From Plotosus lineatus (taxonomy: Eukaryota; Chordata; Actinopteri; Siluriformes; Plotosidae), in contig CM045733.1 of NCBI GenBank assembly GCA_024760905.1, positions 20,575,001-20,639,000 on the forward strand: 64,000 bases of DNA, read 5' to 3'. Below are positions 45,281-56,926 of the stretch, piece by piece; the stretch's first letter is position 1, and each line of letters begins with the position of its first letter. The notes below the pieces were generated by a model, which was given only the letters and a program-made list of their open reading frames with translations, was not told the DNA's origin and searched no databases. Both the position numbers and the translations under genes were made by a program.

Positions 45281-45296
45281 TATACAGAGACATATA

Positions 45297-45784
45297 TAGG
45301 GATCCCTCACTTTCTGCGGTTAATTGGGGCTGAGACCCCCTGCGACCGCCGAATTCCCCTTGACTGACGTGTACATACATGTATATGTGTATATAATATC
45401 AATAAATACATATTCAATGCTATAAATGCTTATAATAACAATTATACATTGAAAAATAATGCATAAGATGTAAATAAAATATAAATACACACACATACAG
45501 ATGTGCGCGCACATATTCAGATGCGCACCTCGCATAAAAATGCAAGTAGTTTTGATGGGGGGTTTTGGGTTGTTTTGGTTTGTTTAGGGTTTTTTTTTTT
45601 TTTTTTTCTTCTTCTTTTTTTTTTTTTTTTTTTTTGCATAATTAGCCTTGTTTTGTGGCATTTTCCTTAACTTTTCCCCCTATTCTTCCTTAATTTCCTT
45701 ATTTTTAATTCAATGAATATTTTTAAAAATCCGCGATGCACTGAAGCCGCATGAATTGAAGCGTGAAGTAGCGAGGAATCTCTA
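45297..45784 (+). mobile_element. Tigger-like MITE P1, copy 3
   Basis: TAGGGATCCCTCACTTTCTG to GCGAGGAATCTCTA, with TA on both sides. Long T runs inside (45588-45635). 488 bp. Confidence 0.82.
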
Positions 45785-46700
45785 TATTTGATAACTTGGA
45801 GCACGGACACAGTGATAGTTACCTGACAGTTGTGAGAATACATGACTAGATAACTATTAGGTGATCTCAGAAAGTGTAAAATTTGAAAGATTGCAGTTGA
45901 ATAAATTCATCAGTCTTAAATTGTATAATATAATGTGATGCCTTACTCATTTTATCCGTAAAGCTTGTACAAATATAGCCTGTCCCTGGTACAGCTATGT
46001 TTAACTGCACTTTGCTTTGGTTTGTGTGACTGCTTCCAACTGCTTTGCTCCACTTCCTCCACTTTTCCTCTCATTTCTTCCTGCCTCTGGGGCATGTGTC
46101 CACAGTCAGGCTGCATCATGAGGAGATTCAGGAGACAACATGAAAGATGATGCATTTATTGATCTGCGATGTGTCTAGCCACCGGTTTCCCGCACTAGTG
46201 TTTTCCACTTAGGAACAGAAACAAACAGAAACCAAACCTAATGAAAAGCAAAAAAAAAAAACAGAGTCCACCGCCGTTAGAGAACACGATTGCCATAAAC
46301 GGAAGTATTTGTTCTCCAACAACGTTTGGAGACATAGTCTCTGACATTTAGCACCCAAGTGTCTTGCTTTCTTCACATTGTCCATGCTGTTGCTATTTCT
46401 TCCACATGTAAGTAAGACACATGCTCCCAGCTTTCCATTTTATTAAAAAGAAAATGTGACTCTGATTGGTCCACCTTCTCCTGCTTCATGGTCCAGTTTT
46501 GATGCTCATTTGCATACTGTGGGCAAATGAAATTGTGTACAAATTGTGAAATTGTGCACTCTGGTTGGTTTGCAGTTATGTCGTCTCATATGCAATTCGG
46601 AATGCACTGTACTAGTATGTTCTGATACCTTTCTATCATAGCAAGTTTGAACAGTTTCTTCATGTTTTGTGCTACAACAGCACTTCTATGGGTTCAGATC
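45785..46700. other. No gene seen (possible single-copy sequence)
   Basis: A 67-codon minus frame (46155-45952) has no splice or family support. Nothing else recognised. Confidence 0.45.
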
Positions 46701-46704
46701 ATTT

Positions 46705-47655
46705 GTTCTTGCTTTTACTTCTCACATGTATCAGTGATAGACCTCTGACTTCTTTTCGGTCGAGACCAGAGTGAGGCAGGGGTGTGTTCTGGCCCCCATT
46801 CTCTTCAGTACCACAATGGACTGGATCATGGCGGCGGTATCGGGTGGATCGGCCTGCGGTGTGTCGTTCGGTGAGGTTTGAATTACTGATCTGGACTTTG
46901 CTGATGACGCAGTGATCTTCACGGAAACGGTGGATGTCCTGATGGAGACTCTCTCTTCGTTGGGTGAGGAGGCGGAACCGCTTGGTTTGCGAGTCTCCTG
47001 GATCAAAACCAAGATCCAGACTTTCGGCGACCTCTTGGATGCTGCTGTTGACTCGATCACTGTGGGTGGTGAAAGAGTAGAGATCGTGGAGTCTTTCACT
47101 TACCTTGGCAGCGTGGTCCATCGTTCCACTGATTGCAGGGCCGAGATCAATCGGTGAGGTATCTGAGCAGGCGGATGAAAGTCCGAGTCTTTCACTCCCT
47201 TGTGCTCCCTGTCTTGTCTTGCTCTACTCAAGTGAGACATGGACGCTCACGGTTGAGTTTGGACAACGACTGGACTCCTTTGTTACGACTTCCCTTCGCC
47301 GCATCTTCGGATACCGCTGGTGGGACATTGTTACCAACCAGAAGGTGCTCGGGGATGCGGGGATGGTAAGAGTAACCTGCTTGATCCGCGACCGTCATCT
47401 GCGCTACTATGGGCACTTGGCGCGTTTCCCGCCTTCGGACCCAGCACACCGGATCCTGTCCGTTCGGGATCCTAGGGGCTGGAGCCGATCGCGGGGACGA
47501 CCGTGTGCGACGTGGTTGTTGCAGCTGAGGACTGCCCTGCCGGGGGGTATGGGCCCTGCGCAGGCCTGGTCGATCGCCAGGAGACGGCCGGATGAGTGGA
47601 GGCGGCTGGTGGACGCAGCGAAGTGCCGTCCCGGTGCATACCCTCATACCTGACC
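46705..47655 (+). pseudogene. Non-LTR LINE (type Y), RT fragment
   Basis: Frames give ETRVRQGCVLAPILFSTTMD (46765), FADDAVIFTETVDVLMETLS (46900), VEIVESFTYLGSVVHRSTDC (47085), SSETWTLTVEFGQRLDSFVT, RRIFGYRWWDIVTNQKVLGD, HLRYYGHLARFPPSDPAHRI, RSRGRPCATWLLQL, ending AAKCRPGAYPHT at 47650. Catalytic FADD is present. A stop (about 46880) and a frameshift near 47150 break it. GC-richer than its surroundings, so probably fairly recent. Clade not assigned. Confidence 0.8.
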
Positions 47656-47730
47656 TGACCTGTATCAGTGAGACTTGGACACTTGTGGCACCTTTCTTTG
47701 ATCATGTTAATCGGTACTGAACACCAAATA

Positions 47731-48072
47731 TTCATTCATTCATTTTCTGTAACCGCTTAATCCTTAGGGTCGTGGGGAGGCTGGCACCTATCCCAGCTGA
47801 CTCTGAGCGAGGGTAGAGTACACCCTGGACAGCTTGCCAGGCCATTGCAGGACAGAAACATGCTGACGGCTATGCAGCTACTCTAGTTGAAAGTCAGCAA
47901 TGGTTCTTTTACATGTCTCACAGACATGGCCGGCATTTGATAACCCAGTTAGCTGCACTGGGACACACACACACACACACACACACAGTGACAACCCATT
48001 AAAAGTGGGGCTTGAACCTCCAACCTTAGGATCAATGATCCAGCATCTTTACCACCAGGCCACCACTACCCA
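47731..48072 (-). mobile_element. SINE-A, full length, tail a
   Basis: CATTTTCTGTAACCGCTTAA to head rc CCACCAGGCCACCACTACCC. A short CA microsatellite (47961-47985) lies inside the body. Confidence 0.87.
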
Positions 48073-48337
48073 CGTATTCCAAATGTGTAGATTGTAATAC
48101 CACATTCATTCACTGCTGAACTGTCTGTTACCATTGATTTCTATTGGCACTGCTGTATGTGGTTGTATTTGCTTGGCAAGACAAGACTTCTATAACACAG
48201 TTGAATCAAGAAACAGGGACTGTATTGTTTAACTACTCCACACTTAATAAGTAATGCAGAGTTAGGGAATTACAAGCAAAGTACTACAGATAATCAGATA
48301 AATCACACGGCAAGCATTCGTCAACTTTCCTCCAAAC

Positions 48338-48400
48338 TGCTCCAGCCTCCCTGCGACCATAATAGTAGAATTAAGCATTTCAGTCAGTGAGTGAGTGAAT
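48338..48400 (+). mobile_element. SINE-A tail fragment
   Basis: CCTCCCTGCGACCATAATAG then AATTAAGCATTTCAGTCAGT: the last part of tail a only. Confidence 0.5.
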
Positions 48401-48865
48401 GGGCGAGAGACATTTAAGACATATGGACATTTGTGTTTAATGTAAAAATGTAGTATTTACCTTAACATTTTTATGTAAATTTCTGGAAAATGTTAATAAA
48501 TTAGGGAACATTTACTGTTTGTAAGTGCATATTATCATTCCCATCATCCTGAGGCACATCTCTAGGTTTTGGGGTGAGAGACGGTGCATACAGGCTGCCT
48601 CTTGTCGGCAAAAAATCGATAGTCACTAGGATTTGCTGTATACTCAAATTCCCTCGAACATTAATTAGTTTGGAATTAAAAATTCAACATCAGAGTTAAC
48701 ATTGGACATTGCATTCTTTTTTATTTATTTTAAAACTGTTTGACTGCTTCTGTTTCTTAACACTTGATCACAGACTTTTTCACTTTCTCTCAATTTGTGT
48801 TGCACTGCCAAGAGATTATTTGATGTGTTCATACAGTCTTGTTTTGTTATTGGTATTGTTATTGT
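48401..48865. other. No gene seen
   Basis: AT-rich, no recognised family. Confidence 0.4.
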
Positions 48866-48872
48866 AAACAGA

Positions 48873-48921
48873 CAAAGAACCAAAACAAGATATAGAGTCT
48901 ATATCTTGTTTTGGTTCTTTG
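48873..48921. repeat. Perfect 22-bp inverted repeat (hairpin) with 5-nt loop
   Basis: Arms 48873-48894 and 48900-48921 are exact inverses (CAAAGAACCAAAACAAGATA TA), loop GAGTC. Pairing extends outward through TGTAAACA / TGTTTACA with a small bulge. A second near-palindrome (TTGTCTATATTATAGACAA) follows at about 48932. Confidence 0.92.
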
Positions 48922-48977
48922 ATGTTTACAGTTGTCTATATTATAGACAATTGAATAAAAGATGTTCATAAGCTAAT

Positions 48978-50187
48978 ATGATGGGATGGTTTCACCAGGA
49001 AACCTTTATATTTAACAACAGCTGGCGTTCCAACGCCATAATCAAAGATATTCACTGCTGTCCGGATATAGAGTATTTGATGTTACAGTCTTTCTTCTTC
49101 TTCTTTTCCTTTCCGCTGTTCCCTTCAGGGGTCGCCACAGCAAATCATCTGCCTCCATCTCACCCTGTCCTCTGCATCTTCTTCTCTGACTCCAACGACC
49201 TTCATGTCTTCCTTCACCACATCCATAATTCTCTTCTTTGGTCTTCCTCGAGGCCTTCTGCCTGGTAGTTCCAACCTCAGCATCTTACTACCAATATACT
49301 CACTATCCCTCCTCTGTACATGTCCAAACCATCTCAATCTAGCCTCTCTGACTTTGTCTCCAAAACATCTAACATGTGCTGTCCCTCTGATGTACTCATT
49401 CCTGATCCTATCCATCCTCGTTACTCCCAGAGAGAACCTCAACGTTTTCATCTCTATTTGATGTTACAATGCAGACCTTTTTATCTGCCGAGAGATCTCA
49501 CATCTGTAGTTATAATCACAGTTTATATGTCGTCCCGATACTCCATTAACAAGCAGCGAGCATCGCAGCAGTACTGTGTTAAAATTGCAGCGGGAGACCT
49601 TAATCATGTAAACCTGAAATCTGTCTCACTCAGATTCTCCAAAAATGTGATTTTTCTGACAAGGAACAAACCACACTTGACCAGGTCTACACCAGATATC
49701 TATAAAGCCATCCCTCTGCCACATCTCAGGTTCTCGGATTACCGCTCTTTGTCTCTGATTCCTGGTCATAAACCTAAAATCTGTAGCTAAAGACCACAGT
49801 CTGGTGGTGAGGAGGGCAGAGCGGGTAATTAGAACTACACTGCCTTCCTTCAGTGATATTTACACTGACAGACTTGAAAGGAGAGCCTGTGGAATTATTG
49901 GGGACCCCACAAACCTTGGACACATAAAGCTAAAGGACACGAAAACAAAAACTAATAGACTCAGCAACAGCTTTTACCCACAAGCTGTTAAACATGGAAC
50001 CCCGTCGCCGCTACCATCTCACACACTGACTGAAGAAACATCATTTTGACCATCGTCCTGGACAGTGCAATACTCATGTTTAGAGCAGGTGTTGACCATC
50101 ATAACATTATAGCACCATACACCTTATAATTAAGAGCTTTACCTCTTACCCAGTGTATATCATGCACTTCTGTCATGTTATTCACCC
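48978..50187 (+). pseudogene. Rex1-like LINE, internally deleted, split by an RTE fragment
   Basis: Plus strand: NNSWRSNAIIKDIHCCPDIE (49017-49080), RTE insertion, CRPFYLPRDLTSVVIITVYM (49470), FSDYRSLSLIPGHKPKICS (49735-49790), then directly the RT C-terminus VRRAERVIRTTLPSFSDIYT (49805) and the 3' UTR. The RT core is deleted. 3' end ATTCACCCTTCTGTGT like the copy at 39605. Confidence 0.82.
49088..49454 (-). mobile_element. RTE LINE 3' fragment with 14-bp target duplication
   Basis: Minus strand from MKTLRFSLGVTRMDRIRNEY to the RTE 3' end with AAG tail. Flanked by exact TATTTGATGTTACA (49074-49087, 49455-49468). A clean 367-bp 5'-truncated insertion in the Rex1-like LINE. Confidence 0.92.
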
Positions 50188-50231
50188 TTCTGTGTATGTA
50201 TGTCTGAATATCTGTGAATGTGTGGACAGGT

Positions 50232-50834
50232 CAGTGTTTCTCAAATAGTGGGGCTTGGTGCCGGGGAGAGGGGGGTGATGCCGGGGGGAGCGTGTATGAC
50301 CATGGGGAACATGCTTTTCTGGAATAGTGTCTGAGAATTAAATGTAATTGTACCTCCGCTCCAGTAGTTGGCAGTGGCGCTCTCACTGTCGCGCTATGGT
50401 TTCGTGGTTTTTCGCATAAACAAACGATATGAAGTGCAGTAAACAACCCCTCAAGAAACAACACGGAAAGATTTCCAACAGAAACGAAGAGAAAGGTGGA
50501 GAGAGATGGAGATATTAAGACATAAATAAGTTGAATGAGTATAAATACGGATGCATTTTTTAAAATTTCAGGCACATTGGTGAACTTTAAATCTTTTCTA
50601 TTACAGATTAAAAAACAATGTGAATGAAGTTTTTCTTTATTGTAAGTTGAACTATATTTCTTTCTTTTTTTGCTTTTAATGTTAATAAAGATACAATGTC
50701 ATGCAGAGGTGTACTAATAACAATTTTATAGACAAATAATACTATTTATCGTCACTCGCGGAGCAGTGTGGGGGGGCGTAAAATGTTTTTTTCTTCCTAG
50801 AGGGGGCACAACAGAAGATAATTGAGAAGCACTG
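50232..50834 (+). mobile_element. hAT element 4, solo copy
   Basis: Ends CAGTGTTTCTCAAATAGTGG and (rc) CAGTGCTTCTCAATTATCTT. The flanking octamers GGACAGGT and GTATAGGC match at 5 of 8. The same family is nested in P3 elements at 55731 and 59518. Confidence 0.75.
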
Positions 50835-51200
50835 GTATAGGCGTACAGTTTATGGGATATATGCATGTATGTGTGTTTGCTTGTGTACATATAGGTATGT
50901 GTGTGTATACAGTATATGTGTGTGTAGGTATATGCACATGCATTACTTAGGATAGTTCCTTCGTTGTCTTTTGTTCACTTCCTTTATATCATTGCTGCTA
51001 AACTGATTCCAATTGTTCATGCGACAGTTAACAATAAGCATCTCTTATCTCTTATTCAGCCAAAGTCAACTGATAATGGAAGACAAAACACAGGCTAGTC
51101 ATTATCAACGGGGCATCTGGAAGACCAGATTTTAATGCAGTCAATGTCATTGAAAATGTAGGTAACAGCAAACCATCTCTATCATGTGTGAGATTGAACT
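50835..51200. other. No gene seen
   Basis: Short TG/TATG-rich stretch and AT-rich sequence. Confidence 0.45.
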
Positions 51201-51221
51201 GCACTTCATTTTCATCTTAAT

Positions 51222-51900
51222 CTTCATCCACTGGTTCCGCGGTCAGGTTGCGAGGGTAGCACCTGAAACAGCGAGGTCCAGATGACCCTCACCCCAGCTT
51301 CTTCCTCTAGCTCTTCAAGGGCGACACCAAGGCATTCCCAGACCATCCGAGGACATAGGCCCTCCAGTGTGTTCTGGGTCAACCCTGTGGTCTCTTTCCG
51401 GTAGGACATGCCCAAAACATCACACATGGGAGCCGTTTGGGAGGCATTCTAATTAGATGCCCAAGCCACCCCAACTGGTTCCTCTCAATGCGAAGGGGCA
51501 GCAGTTCTACTCCAAGCTCCTCCCGAATAACCAAGCTTCTCAACACAATTTCCTCAGGGATCAATAATATATTCTGATTCTCATTCTGATTCTGACCCAA
51601 TCTCTGAGGGACAGCCCTGCCACGATGCGAAGGAAACTCATTTCAACAGCTTGTATCCACAATCTTCTTCTTTTGGTCACTACTGAAAGCTTGTGACCAT
51701 ATGTGAGGGTAAGAACATACACTGAATGGTAACTTGAAAGCTTTGCCTTGCGGCTCGGCTCGCTCTTCACAATGATGGACCGGTACAAGCTCAGCTTTTC
51801 AGAAGAGGCTGCAATACTCCTTCTTTCCCTTACTTGCAAACAAGACTTCAAGATACTTGAACTGTACTTGCGATGTGATATCAGTGCTGAAAACCACGGA
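51222..51900 (-). pseudogene. Non-LTR LINE type X, RT C-terminal part
   Basis: Same family as 42283-43000: SYHSVYVLTLTYGHKLSVVT, VEMSFLRIVAGLSLRDWVR, then an insertion (about 51538-51598, AGGGATCAATAATATATTCT plus TCTGAT repeats, like the 3' tail of another LINE), then SLVIREELGVELLPLRIERN, LGWLGHLIRMPPKRLPC, ending LFQVLPSQPDRG. Confidence 0.75.
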
Positions 51901-51988
51901 CTTATCAAATATATTTTTACATAAATTCAACAACTAGCACCAGATTACAAGCAAAATCAGAAATATTTCAATATACACATATTCAGTG

Positions 51989-52294
51989 TAGGGGCAGTGG
52001 TGGTCTAAGTGGGATAGGGCACTGGATTGCTGATTCAAAGGTTGGGGGTTCAAGTCCCACTCTCCACAAGGCTGCCATGTCTCTCACTGTCTCTGGTGTG
52101 AGGCTGTAAAAGAACCATTGCTGACTTTTGACAAGAGTAGGCTGCAAAGCCGTCACCGTGTTTCTGCCCTGTCATGGCCTGGAGAGCTGTCCAGGGTGTA
52201 CTCTACCCTCTCCCAAAGTTGGCTGAGATGGGCGCCAACCTACCCGCGACCGTAATTAGGATTAAGCGGTTACAGAAAATGAACTGATGAACAA
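51989..52294 (+). mobile_element. SINE-A, full length, tail a
   Basis: GGCAGTGGTGGTCTAAGTGG, GGTTCAAGTCCC, body, CCGCGACCGTAATTAGGATT. Flanking ATTCAGTG (51981-51988, 52295-52302). Confidence 0.88.
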
Positions 52295-52302
52295 ATTCAG
52301 TG

Positions 52303-52696
52303 TTTTTTCAGGATAGACTGTATTGCATTGAACAAATGGGAATGCGACAGCTTTTTATTCCTCAAGCTTTAGTTTCCATTTGGTCCTGCTTTAATTCTTA
52401 GCACAAATGCAACAGTCACTGTGATTATTTTAATATTTCAAAAGAATAATGCTCTGTCACTGCCAAGAAAAGTAACCAAACTGGTAGGACAAAGTGCTGT
52501 GAGTGTATGTGTTCATTTCTACTACTAGGCTAATTAAATTTGACTGCAGGCTTCAGCTTTAGGGAATTAATAAAATGTTTTGCTTGGGAATACTGTACTG
52601 CAAATTAAACCATTCTCTTGTTTATAGATGAATGAACATCTTTTAAGATTTCATACAGTAATATACCAATGGCCTACTTCATGACTGTACTAGTAT
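52303..52696. other. No gene seen
   Basis: AT-rich, no recognised family. Confidence 0.4.
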
Positions 52697-52956
52697 ACAG
52701 GGCTAGTTATAAGCAAACTAGGCAATTGCCTGAGTGACAGTTTTGGGAGGGGCTCCAGGTGAACAGCTGATAGACAAAGCAACGTCTCCAGGACTGCTGT
52801 ATGAGCTGTGAACGAAGCCGTGTTAGGATCCCACTTAAAGGGAGCCCCACTTGTAAAGTAAAAAAAATATCTGCAGTGATGGGAGTCTGTGCTGGCAGTC
52901 TGAGGCTTAGTAGTCTGTGTAGGAGATTGAAAGTAAACAAAAATATGAAATGTCTG

Positions 52957-53114
52957 TGGTGGCAAGGTGGAATAATGGTTGGCACATCCACCTCATGGCA
53001 AGAAGGTCCTGGATTTGAGTCCCAGGCTTGGGCGGGTCTGTGTGGACTTTGCGAGTTCTAACCCGTGCTCGTGTGGGTTTGCATATTAATCTAATTGGCT
53101 GTTCCAAGTTGACC

Positions 53115-53187
<73 letters not shown>

Positions 53188-53320
53188 GCTGGCCAGGGTG
53201 CACCCCACTTGTCCCAATGCCATTTGACATCAGCATCAGCTTCGCTCCAACCCTAATAGAGTTGAGTATTTCGGCAAATGAGTGAAAGAGTGAAAGAGTG
53301 AGTGAGTGGTGAAACGAAAA
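52957..53320 (+). mobile_element. SINE-B with internal (TG)n
   Basis: GGTGGCAAGGTGGAATAATGG, GGTCCTGGATTTGAGTCC, TGTGTGGACTTTGCGAG, then a TG tract (53119-53185) and a tail with TTGAGTATTTCGGCAAATGA GTGA. Confidence 0.82.
53119..53185 (+). repeat. (TG)n microsatellite
   Basis: About 33 TG units inside a SINE-B; source of the false poly-His/Thr frame. Confidence 0.95.
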
Positions 53321-53869
53321 GAAAAAACTCCTCAAAAAAAAAAAAACATTAACTCAGCAAGAAGATTCTCCTGCGGAGTGCAAATGGGCTCAGCAAAATT
53401 TACTCTCTTGCCCGTGTCTGCACATTAGTATGGACACGACAGCAAAATCCTGGCTTTATAATATTTGCATAAGTATGGAGCTCCATTATAAAACATGTTT
53501 AAAAAAAGAGCATCATATACTGTCATATTTGTAATGGTGTTGGGGTTGCGTCTAGGGCCAAAGAAGGTCCCTAGTCCCCTCCATTGCCTATGGGCCCCAA
53601 GTTTCCTAATACTGGCTGTAACTGTTCATAATCTAATTAGATTCAGGCCTACAGGTGTACTATTATTCAGCAAGAAATATATGAGTAAATGTTATATAGA
53701 GCACTCAACATTACGAATTAAACATCTAGATAATGTTGGGTACAAATGAATACAATCTGGCAATACAATTTGCATTGCGTGCATTTTTATAATCAATATT
53801 ATATTACAAAGTAGTGACATCAATACAAGCATATACTGTACTTGCAAGAATAAGGTCAGAGATATAACT

Positions 53870-54170
53870 AACTGGTGGCATAGTGGTTATGGTGATGTGC
53901 TCATGATCAGGAGGTTGTGAGTTCAAATCCCACTGAGACCCCCACTGTGCTAAGACCCCTGGGCAAGGTCTCAACCACAAGTGTGCCTCTGTTCACCCAG
54001 CAGTATAAATGGGTACCAGTACAATATACTGGGAAGGTAACCTGCGATGGACTCGCGTCCCATCCAGGGGGAGTTGAACTCCTGGTTGCTTCAGGGTACG
54101 GAAACCAGGGATAAGCACCGGCCTGATGAGCCACTATGGCTCGGGTGTAAAAACCCAACAGACTTTACCA
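53870..54170 (+). mobile_element. SINE-C, full length
   Basis: TGGTGGCATAGTGG (A box) and GTTCAAATCC (B box), TGTGCTAAGACCCCTGGGCA, ATACTGGGAAGGTAACCTGC, ending GCTCGGGTGTAAAAACCCAA. Confidence 0.85.
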
Positions 54171-54190
54171 TTTTTTTATATAACTAAGTA

Positions 54191-54553
54191 CTGATGGTGG
54201 CCTGGTGGGAAAGGGTGCTGGATCGCTGATCCTGATCCAAAGGTTGGGGGGTTTGAGTCCCACTCTCCACAAGGTTGTCACTGTCCTCCCAATGCAGCTA
54301 ACTGGGTTATCAAAGGCCGGCCATGTCTCTCACTGTCTATGGTGAGAGGTTCATGTAAAAGAACCATTGCTGACTTTGGTGAAGAGTAGCTGCATAGTCG
54401 TCAGCGTGTTTCCGCCTCTTGCTAAAAGGGTTATGTCAGGAAGGGCATCTGACGTAACAACCAATGCAAAATCAAACATGCGAATCATTAATATGACTTC
54501 CATGAAAATGGCGACCCCTGAAAAAGGGAAAAAGCCGAAAGGAAAAGAAGAAG
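54191..54553 (+). mobile_element. SINE-A, tail b
   Basis: GGTGGCCTGGTGG, GGTTTGAGTCCC, body, GGGTTATGTCAGGAAGGGCA, ATGGCGACCCCTGAAAAAGG, GCCGAAAGGAAAAGAAGAAG. TAACTA near both ends. Confidence 0.87.
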
Positions 54554-54960
54554 ACATGACTAACTACCGGTGAGACATCTCAGCACCGTCCTATAATAAC
54601 ATGCTAGATGATTATACAGGGTCTTGTGCTTCCCAATTATATTTTCCACAAAAATCCCAGGTATGGGGGATATTTTCTCATGTAGGTTTCCACTTTGGTT
54701 TACCAGCTGCCTTATGAGTTCTAATCTTTGGTAGAATCTTTCAAACCAAACATACCAACAGTGTAATTCATAAAGGCAGGTCTTGATTAATATCACTGTC
54801 AAGTATGCACTCTTTCACTTGGCAAATTATGTGGTCTTCTGTGGGAATGTGTGAAGAGGAGTGTAGCAATGACTCAGCACATCAGTGCTCTTATGTCTCT
54901 TAGGGGCATCCGACAAGAGAACAAACAACAGAAACGCAAGGCATTTACTTGTATAGCAGC

Positions 54961-54961
<1 letters not shown>

Positions 54962-55041
<80 letters not shown>
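54962..55041 (+). repeat. (TG)n microsatellite
   Basis: About 40 nearly perfect TG units. Confidence 0.97.
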
Positions 55042-55043
<2 letters not shown>

Positions 55044-55094
55044 TTATAATGTAAAATCCACAAATATCACATTCTACTCTTGGCTCCTGGAATT

Positions 55095-55294
55095 CAGTTC
55101 AGTTCATTTTCTGTAACCGCTTAATCCTAATTAGGGTCGCGGGGAGGCTGGCGCCCATCCCAGTCAACTTTGGGCGAGGGCAGAGTACACTCTGAACAGC
55201 TCGCCAGTCCATCACAGGGCGGAAAGACGCTGACGGCTTTACAGCCTACTCTTGTCGAAAGTCAGCAATGGTTCTTTTACATGCCTCTCACCAT
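55095..55294 (-). mobile_element. SINE-A, tail a, head missing, with target duplication
   Basis: Flanked by GGCTCCTGGAATT (55082-55094) and GGCTCCAGGAATT (55295-55307), one mismatch in 13. 5' truncated at the CACCAT of the body. Confidence 0.9.
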
Positions 55295-55376
55295 GGCTCC
55301 AGGAATTAATGTACTTAATTAATGAGGGTTTTGACCAGTTTGTCAATGAATAATGTTTTATTCATGTTTACCTATA

Positions 55377-56180
55377 AAGTGGTACCTTGACTTATGAATT
55401 CAATCCGTTCCGAGGGCAAGCTCATAAGCTAAAAAGTTTGTGAGATGAAACAATTATTCCATAAAAAAACATAAAATCAATTAATCCGTTTCAACCCCCT
55501 CCCAAACTCATATAACCTGCCACAAACACGGATATTTGACCTAATATATTAAAGATAAACATGTAAAAACGGTAAATATTTAATCATGATAATACATGTA
55601 CATTAACAATAATAATAGTAAGTAATAATACAATAAGAATACATAATAAGTCAACTCACCCTTTCGATCATTTCCTGCGACAAAGATGTCATGTGGGCAG
55701 GCAGTAAGTGGTGGTTAGCTCCCACAAGGCCAGTGCTTCTCAAATAGTGGGGTTTGATGCCGGGGTGGGGGGGACCCTGGGGAACATACTTTTTTGCAAC
55801 ACTGGACTAGAATTAAGTGTAATTGTGCATCCAATACAGTAGGTGGTAGTGGCGCTCTTATTGTTGCACTATAGTGTAGGGAAAAGGCACCGAGCAAATG
55901 ATATGAAGTGCAGTAAACACTATTTATAATTGCACGTGGGGTGCTGGGGAGGGTGTGAAATGTTTTTTTTTTCTTCCTGGGGGGCGTCACAGAAAATAAT
56001 TGACAAGCAATGCACAAGGCGTTCTCGGAGCGCGGAGGAATACTTGCAGAAGAATACGAGACTCTTCAGGCCGGAAAAGCCATTTCCCAAGCAGAGTTCA
56101 TAAATCAAAATTTTGCTTGTTGAATGAGGCCGATTTTTGGTGGGATCGAAGCGGGACACTCGTAAGTCAAGGTACCACTG
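55377..56180 (+). mobile_element. Tigger-like element P3, copy 1, carrying hAT 4
   Basis: AAGTGGTACCTTGACTTATGA to TCGTAAGTCAAGGTACCACTG, TA on both sides (55375-55376, 56181-56182). A hAT-4 element occupies 55731-56012. Confidence 0.85.
55731..56012 (+). mobile_element. hAT element 4 inside P3 copy 1
   Basis: CAGTGCTTCTCAAATAGTGG to ATAATTGACAAGCAATG, exact 8-bp duplication CACAAGGC (55723-55730, 56013-56020). Confidence 0.9.
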
Positions 56181-56255
56181 TATTTAATTTAAAGAATTGT
56201 ACTTTTTAAATGTTGTATTTATTCTTCATTATATTTTATAAGATGGAATGTCTAT

Positions 56256-56605
56256 GGAGGGCAGCATGGTGTCGTGATGGTTAGCACACCCACCTGACAG
56301 CAAAAACATCCTGGATTTGAGTCCGACATTTCTGTGTGGAGTTTGCATATTCTCCTCGTGCTTTCCTCTGGGTACTCAGGTTTCCTCCAGCAGTCCAAAA
56401 ATATGCACATTAAACTGATTGGCTGTTCCAAGTTGCCCATAGTTATGAGTGTGGCTGGTTGTGTGTTTGCATGTGTGTTGGCCCTTGTGAGAGTATGGTG
56501 AGCTATTCGGTGGTCCAACTCTGCCTAGTGTTGGCTGGGAGAGGTTACAGCTTCCCCGTGGCCCTCATACTAGGATTAAGTGGATCGGGAAATGAGTGAT
56601 TGAGT
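56256..56605 (+). mobile_element. SINE-B
   Basis: GGGCAGCATGGTGTCGTGATGG, CCTGGATTTGAGTCCG, TTTCTGTGTGGAGTTTGCAT, tail TAGGATTAAGTGGATCGGGA AATGAGTGA. Confidence 0.83.
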
Positions 56606-56925
56606 TAGTGAGAATGTGTATGAAACATGTTAGTTTTTTTTCTGATTTCCATGTCGTACCTATAAACACTCCTTTTGTCACCAGTTTTTTTTCTTTTAAT
56701 CTTTGCAAAAGTTGGCAAAAACTGAAAAAAGTATCCTGATTATTTCATTACAGTAAATTCATTTCAAAATCAATATCACCAACCATCCACTGTGTATGGG
56801 TATCCGGCCTTAAAAGTGAAGCCATCACAGATCTAGTGTTACTGCTGGCTTGTTTTTTGGCTCCGTCCATCTGCATGTGTATCAATGATAGCTTACTTTC
56901 CATGGCACATTGGAATGAATGTGGG
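56606..56925. other. No gene seen
   Basis: AT-rich, no recognised family. Confidence 0.4.
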
Positions 56926-56926
56926 G

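Larger units (their letters stand above)
52698..53616 (+). mobile_element. Probable hAT element 5 with SINE-B inside
   Basis: CAGGGCTAGTTATAAGCAAAC on the left and (rc) CAGCCAGTATTAGGAAAC on the right look like ends of a hAT-type element. Inner GGGAGCCCCACTTG and GTCTAGGGCCAAAG. No clear 8-bp duplication. Confidence 0.4.

Noticed and set aside
45952..46155. A 67-codon minus frame as a small gene
   Set aside because: No splice sites, family match or promoter that I can support.
48873..48921. microRNA precursor
   Set aside because: Perfect pairing over 22 bp with a 5-nt loop is unlike animal pre-miRNA; a palindromic repeat is more likely.
52801..53061. An 86-codon plus frame
   Set aside because: It runs from a hAT-like repeat into a SINE-B head.
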